From Beta vulgaris subsp. vulgaris (lineage: Eukaryota > Streptophyta > Magnoliopsida > Caryophyllales > Amaranthaceae): a stretch of DNA of 64,000 nucleotides. The stretch lies in assembly GCF_026745355.1 (NCBI RefSeq), contig NC_079209.1, forward strand, positions 46,758,880-46,822,879. The letters run 5' to 3'. The notes under the pieces were generated by a model. It was given only the letters and a program-made list of their open reading frames with translations, had not been told where the DNA came from and made no database searches. The first letter of the stretch is position 1, and each line of letters begins with the position of its first letter. Of the stretch, positions 59,920-64,000 are shown one piece after another. The position numbers and the translations under genes were made by a program.

Positions 59920-62900
59920 ATGTCGACCAGGTTGCATGAAAATTTAGTTTGCATCGAGTTTTTATTGAAAGTACCTGAAAACCTCAGTAAACCAAACAAA
60001 AGGTGGCAACGTGCTTTTGCTAGCATCTATTGTTCAAGAGCCCTACTTTCTCTTGCACCTAATAACAAGCACAATGAAGGTAAGTTGCCACATTCTTATT
60101 CTTACAGTATCCTTAACCTTGAACCACATCAACCTTCCTTGAATGTAGATCAACAATCTCTTAGCAAACTTACTAAACAAAAAGACCTCCAACAAATTCA
60201 AGAATTCGGTGGAGTAGATTCCATTGCTATTGCTCTCAAGACACATCTCGATAATGGTATTCATGATGATGACCAAGAGCTTGTAAATCGCCATGAAGCC
60301 TTTGGCACAAACACGTACAAAAAACCACCTTCACTAGGACTTTTTCATTTTGTGTGGGAAGCTTTCAAAGATTTCACCATCCTTATTCTTCTTTTTTGTG
60401 CTGCTCTTTCCCTTGGATTTGGTATCAAGCAGAAAGGTCCGAAAGAAGGATGGTATGATGGAGGAAGCATATTTGTGGCTGTTTTTCTTGTTATTATTGT
60501 CTCTTCTCTAAGTAATTTTAAACAAAGTAAACAGTTTGAGAAGCTATCCAAACAAAGCAACAACATCAAGATAGAAGTTGTGAGGGGTGGGCGGCGTCAA
60601 CAAGTTTCAATATATGAGATTGTTGTTGGAGACGTTGTCTGCTTGAAAATCGGAGATCAAGTACCAGCTGATGGCTTGTTCATCGACGGGCATTCGTTAC
60701 AAATTGACGAGTCAAGCATGACGGGGGAGAGTGACCATGTGGGCATTGATAGAGCTCAACACCCATTCTTGGTCTCAGGGACAAAGGTTGCAGATGGTTA
60801 CGGCAAGATGCTTGTGACATCAGTTGGAATGAACACAACTTGGGGTGAGATGATGGGTGCAGTGAGCCGCAACACAGATGAACAAACGCCACTACAAGCT
60901 CGGCTTAACAAGCTAACTTCTTCTATAGGTAAGCTTGGTTTGGCGGTGGCTTTCCTTGTTCTTGTCGTATTATTGGTCCGATACTTCACAGGGCATACAA
61001 CAGATGAAAGTGGCAACATAGAATTCAACGGGAGCAGAACGAGTGTTAACAATGTGCTCAACGCTGTCGTCAGAATCGTTGCTGCTGCAGTTACGATTGT
61101 TGTGGTTGCAATCCCCGAAGGATTGCCACTGGCTGTCACCCTGACACTTGCTTATTCAATGAAAAGAATGATGGCTGATCAAGCCATGGTTCGTAAACTC
61201 TCAGCATGTGAGACAATGGGGTCGGCCACCGTCATTTGCACAGACAAAACAGGCACTCTCACCCAGAACCAGATGAAGGTGACCAGCTTCTGGTTAGGCC
61301 AGAATCCGGTGGAACACAGTGCAGCCACTGAGATTGCTTCAGGTGTCCTTGCATGTATCCAAGAAGGTGTTGGGTTTAATACTACAGGTAGTGTCTACAA
61401 AGGTTCTTCTAGCTCTGATTATGAATTCTCAGGGAGCCCGACAGAGAAAGCTCTCCTCTCATGGGCAGTATCGGAGCTCAACATGGACATGCAGAAGCTG
61501 AACCAAGTTTGCACAATCCTTCACGTGGAAGCCTTCAATTCACAGAAAAAAAGAAGTGGCGTGTTAATCAAGAGAAAGGAAGGGAATAATGTTCATGTAC
61601 ACTGGAAAGGTGCAGCAGAAATGATACTAGAAAAATGCTCTTGCTACTATGATGCGTCAGGAAATTTGAAGCCTATGGATGGTGATGCAAAGAAGAATTT
61701 TGAGCAAATAATTCAAAGCATGGCAGCTAGCAGCCTTCGATGCATCGCCTTTGCACACAAACAAGTTGCCCTAGAGGAAGGTGAAGCAATGGCTCAAGAA
61801 AAGCTCACTGACGGCGATTTGGTTTTGCTTGGAATGGTGGGTCTCAAGGATCCATGTAGACCCGGTGTAAAGAAAGCCGTTCAAGATTGCCAAACTGCTG
61901 GAGTAAACATCAAGATGATCACAGGAGACAATGTTTTCACTGCACGAGCGATAGCTGTTGAATGTGGGATCCTGCAAGCAGGTGACGACATCGATAGTGC
62001 TGTTGTTGAAGGTCCAGAATTTCGCAACTACACAGAACTAGAAAGGATAGAGAAAGTTGATAAAATACGGGTCATGGCTAGATCTTCTCCTTTTGATAAG
62101 CTACTTATGGTGCAATGTCTCAAACAGAAAGGCCATGTGGTTGCAGTAACCGGTGATGGCACAAATGATGCACCAGCACTCAAAGAGGCAGACATTGGGC
62201 TTTCTATGGGGATACAAGGAACCGAAGTTGCCAAGGAGAGCTCTGATATTGTCATCATGGATGATAATTTCGCTTCAGTGGCAACCGTTTTAAATTGGGG
62301 TAGATGTGTTTACAACAACATCCAAAAGTTCATCCAATTCCAGCTTACTGTAAATGTTGCTGCACTAACGATCAACTTTGTAGCAGCAGTTTCAGCAGGT
62401 GAGGTACCCTTAACCGCGGTTCAACTCTTGTGGGTCAACCTGATTATGGACACCTTAGGTGCTCTCGCTCTTGCAACAGAGAAACCAACAAAGGAATTGA
62501 TGTACAAGGCACCTGTTGGAAGAACTGAGCCACTTATTACCAACGTCATGTGGAGAAATTTGATGGCTCAAGCTCTATACCAAATAGCAATCCTCTTAAC
62601 TTTACAGTTCAAGGGAGAATCAATCTTTGGCGTAGGGAGCAAAGTGAAGGACACCTTGCTATTTAATACCTTTGTGTTGTGCCAGGTGTTTAATGAATTC
62701 AACGCAAGGAAACTAGAAAAGAAAAACATCTTTGAGGGGATACACAAGAACAAGCTATTTTTAGCCATCATTGGCATAACCATTATCCTTCAGGTGGTGA
62801 TGGTTGAATTCCTCAAGAAATTTGCTAATACGGAGAGATTAAATTGGGGGCAATGGGGTGCTTGTATTGGCATTGCAGTCGTATCCTGGCCCCTAGGGTG

Positions 62901-63006
62901 GCTCGTCAAGCTCATACCTGTGGCAGAAAAACCATTTTTCAGCTACATAAAATGGCAGAACTCATGTTTCTGGAAGAAAAACCGGGTAGGATCATTCACT
63001 GTATAG
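59920..63006 (+). CDS. Autoinhibited Ca2+-ATPase (ACA12/13-type), copy 3, intact
   Basis: A 1028-aa intronless type IIB Ca2+-ATPase with the same motif positions as copy 2: TGES 268-271, PEGLP 399-403, Asp442 of DKTGT, TGDGTNDAP 744-752. All ten membrane segments are present and there is no frameshift at the site broken in the pseudogene. Role and location are as for copy 2. The roughly 20 amino-acid differences from copy 2 are concentrated in the N-terminal regulatory region (for example residues 3, 4, 7, 14 and 49) and the early cytosolic loops, not in catalytic motifs. It lies 38.3 kb downstream of copy 2 in the same orientation. Confidence 0.95.
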   Translation: MSTRLHENLVCIEFLLKVPENLSKPNKRWQRAFASIYCSRALLSLAPNNKHNEGKLPHSYSYSILNLEPHQPSLNVDQQSLSKLTKQKDLQQIQEFGGVDSIAIALKTHLDNGIHDDDQELVNRHEAFGTNTYKKPPSLGLFHFVWEAFKDFTILILLFCAALSLGFGIKQKGPKEGWYDGGSIFVAVFLVIIVSSLSNFKQSKQFEKLSKQSNNIKIEVVRGGRRQQVSIYEIVVGDVVCLKIGDQVPADGLFIDGHSLQIDESSMTGESDHVGIDRAQHPFLVSGTKVADGYGKMLVTSVGMNTTWGEMMGAVSRNTDEQTPLQARLNKLTSSIGKLGLAVAFLVLVVLLVRYFTGHTTDESGNIEFNGSRTSVNNVLNAVVRIVAAAVTIVVVAIPEGLPLAVTLTLAYSMKRMMADQAMVRKLSACETMGSATVICTDKTGTLTQNQMKVTSFWLGQNPVEHSAATEIASGVLACIQEGVGFNTTGSVYKGSSSSDYEFSGSPTEKALLSWAVSELNMDMQKLNQVCTILHVEAFNSQKKRSGVLIKRKEGNNVHVHWKGAAEMILEKCSCYYDASGNLKPMDGDAKKNFEQIIQSMAASSLRCIAFAHKQVALEEGEAMAQEKLTDGDLVLLGMVGLKDPCRPGVKKAVQDCQTAGVNIKMITGDNVFTARAIAVECGILQAGDDIDSAVVEGPEFRNYTELERIEKVDKIRVMARSSPFDKLLMVQCLKQKGHVVAVTGDGTNDAPALKEADIGLSMGIQGTEVAKESSDIVIMDDNFASVATVLNWGRCVYNNIQKFIQFQLTVNVAALTINFVAAVSAGEVPLTAVQLLWVNLIMDTLGALALATEKPTKELMYKAPVGRTEPLITNVMWRNLMAQALYQIAILLTLQFKGESIFGVGSKVKDTLLFNTFVLCQVFNEFNARKLEKKNIFEGIHKNKLFLAIIGITIILQVVMVEFLKKFANTERLNWGQWGACIGIAVVSWPLGWLVKLIPVAEKPFFSYIKWQNSCFWKKNRVGSFTV

Positions 63007-64000
63007 AAGATAGATAGATTTGCTAAAATTCTTTCAAGGCTTGATTATTTCAGTTACTTTATACCATATGTAGTTATGTACTAGTAGATGTTAAGTATAA
63101 TTTATTTAGTAATATTTATTTAATATGTGTAATATATTACAAAAGGAAGATTATTCACCTAACTAAACAAAGAGTATCGCCAAAAGCTTCTTACACCAGA
63201 AAAGTTGTGTCAAGCAACACAAAAAGCAATAATACCAATAACCTAATCAGCTAATTCTTAGAGAATAGAAACAAACAAGAGCTCACTGAATCCTTCTATG
63301 ATCCTATCCTACACAAACATGTAATACTATGAGATACAAGTTATTAAGATGAGGAACAGTAATTATGGCTTATAACTTATAAGTGCAGTAACAATTTGTG
63401 TTAAGGCGAATTTCCAGAACCATTTCCCTGTTTATTTGTTATAGTTCTATAGATCATTTGGAATGACAGGAAATTTCATCCATTAGCACCACATTTTCCT
63501 CTGAATTAGCATTGCTTTATTTTACTTAACCTATGACAAACTGAAGGATACCTTTGTCTATTTGGGGTTCAATCGAAGTATTGACAGGTATTTAATAATT
63601 GTAAAACACTAAAATAAGCTTTGAAAAAAAGCAGCATGTTTCTTAATTTGACTAATAAATACTTCTGCTTAAGCTAAACTTTTTCCCCGCTTTTTGGGCC
63701 AAAAATAAAGCCCTTAACTCAAGATCTAACACGATGTTAAGCATTTTTACTCCTTTTTTTCCTCTTGTTGGAGCGTTTTAAAGCCTTTTTTTCCCTCTTG
63801 TTGGCTTCCAAGACTTAAAATTATGTCTCCCATTAATCTTTCCCATAAAAACAGCTAGCATAAATCCATCCAATAAATAATTACAAAAACTTAAAAGCAG
63901 AAACATATAGCTCCCACATTTGTCAATTTCTGCAGAGAAACAACACTGACTGTTCTCAGTTAAACATAATTAAATTAAACACTTGAGAATCAAGCTAGCT
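63007..64000. repeat. 3' flank of ACA copy 3, duplicate of 24714-25720
   Basis: Colinear with the copy 2 flank to the last base of the window, with scattered substitutions and small indels. The duplicated block therefore continues beyond the right edge. Confidence 0.9.

Overview
The window is nuclear DNA of a flowering plant, very probably a eudicot. It has an intron-containing tetraspanin gene with the plant GCCKPP motif, intronless ACA12/13-type calcium pumps, Stowaway/Tourist/hAT/CACTA/Helitron/MULE transposons and plant-type LINE and LTR retrotransposon remains. An Amaranthaceae/Caryophyllales source is possible but is only an impression. No organellar, bacterial or CRISPR sequence was seen.

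Layout. 1-2.6 kb: 3' end of a Tat-like Ty3/gypsy element with an antisense extra ORF and an LTR, followed by a SINE with 11-bp target duplications. 4.0-7.06 kb (minus): an ACA-type Ca2+-ATPase pseudogene with one frameshift. 7.1-21.6 kb: a transposon-filled spacer holding hAT-like elements, small Helitrons, a Stowaway, and a decayed L1-type LINE. The LINE is split by a Sirevirus-like fragment (itself carrying a Tourist-like MITE with a long ATT microsatellite) and by a hAT element. 21.6-24.7 kb (plus): intact ACA copy 2.

27.5-49.2 kb is one giant Mutator-like element (MULE) of about 21.7 kb, bounded by an 11-bp target-site duplication and hairpin-forming terminal inverted repeats. It carries two convergent genes. 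On the plus strand is a FAR1/MULE/SWIM transposase, now broken by a stop and several 1-bp deletions. On the minus strand is a very exon-rich gene ending in a C48 (Ulp1/SENP-like) SUMO-protease domain. The non-coding part of the MULE is saturated with the palindrome TGTACA, and the protease gene contains an array of small phase-symmetric exons. A 3.3-kb CACTA element has inserted into the MULE.

50.8-52.8 kb (minus): a two-exon tetraspanin gene with a MITE in its intron. 53-59.9 kb: Helitron, Stowaways and AT-rich sequence. 59.9-63.0 kb (plus): intact ACA copy 3, about 98% identical to copy 2 with a shared 3' flank, so the locus is a segmental tandem duplication. Upstream homology between the pseudogene and copy 3 suggests an ancestral head-to-head ACA pair. 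The host genes are therefore three calcium pumps (one dead) and one tetraspanin; nearly everything else is transposon-derived.
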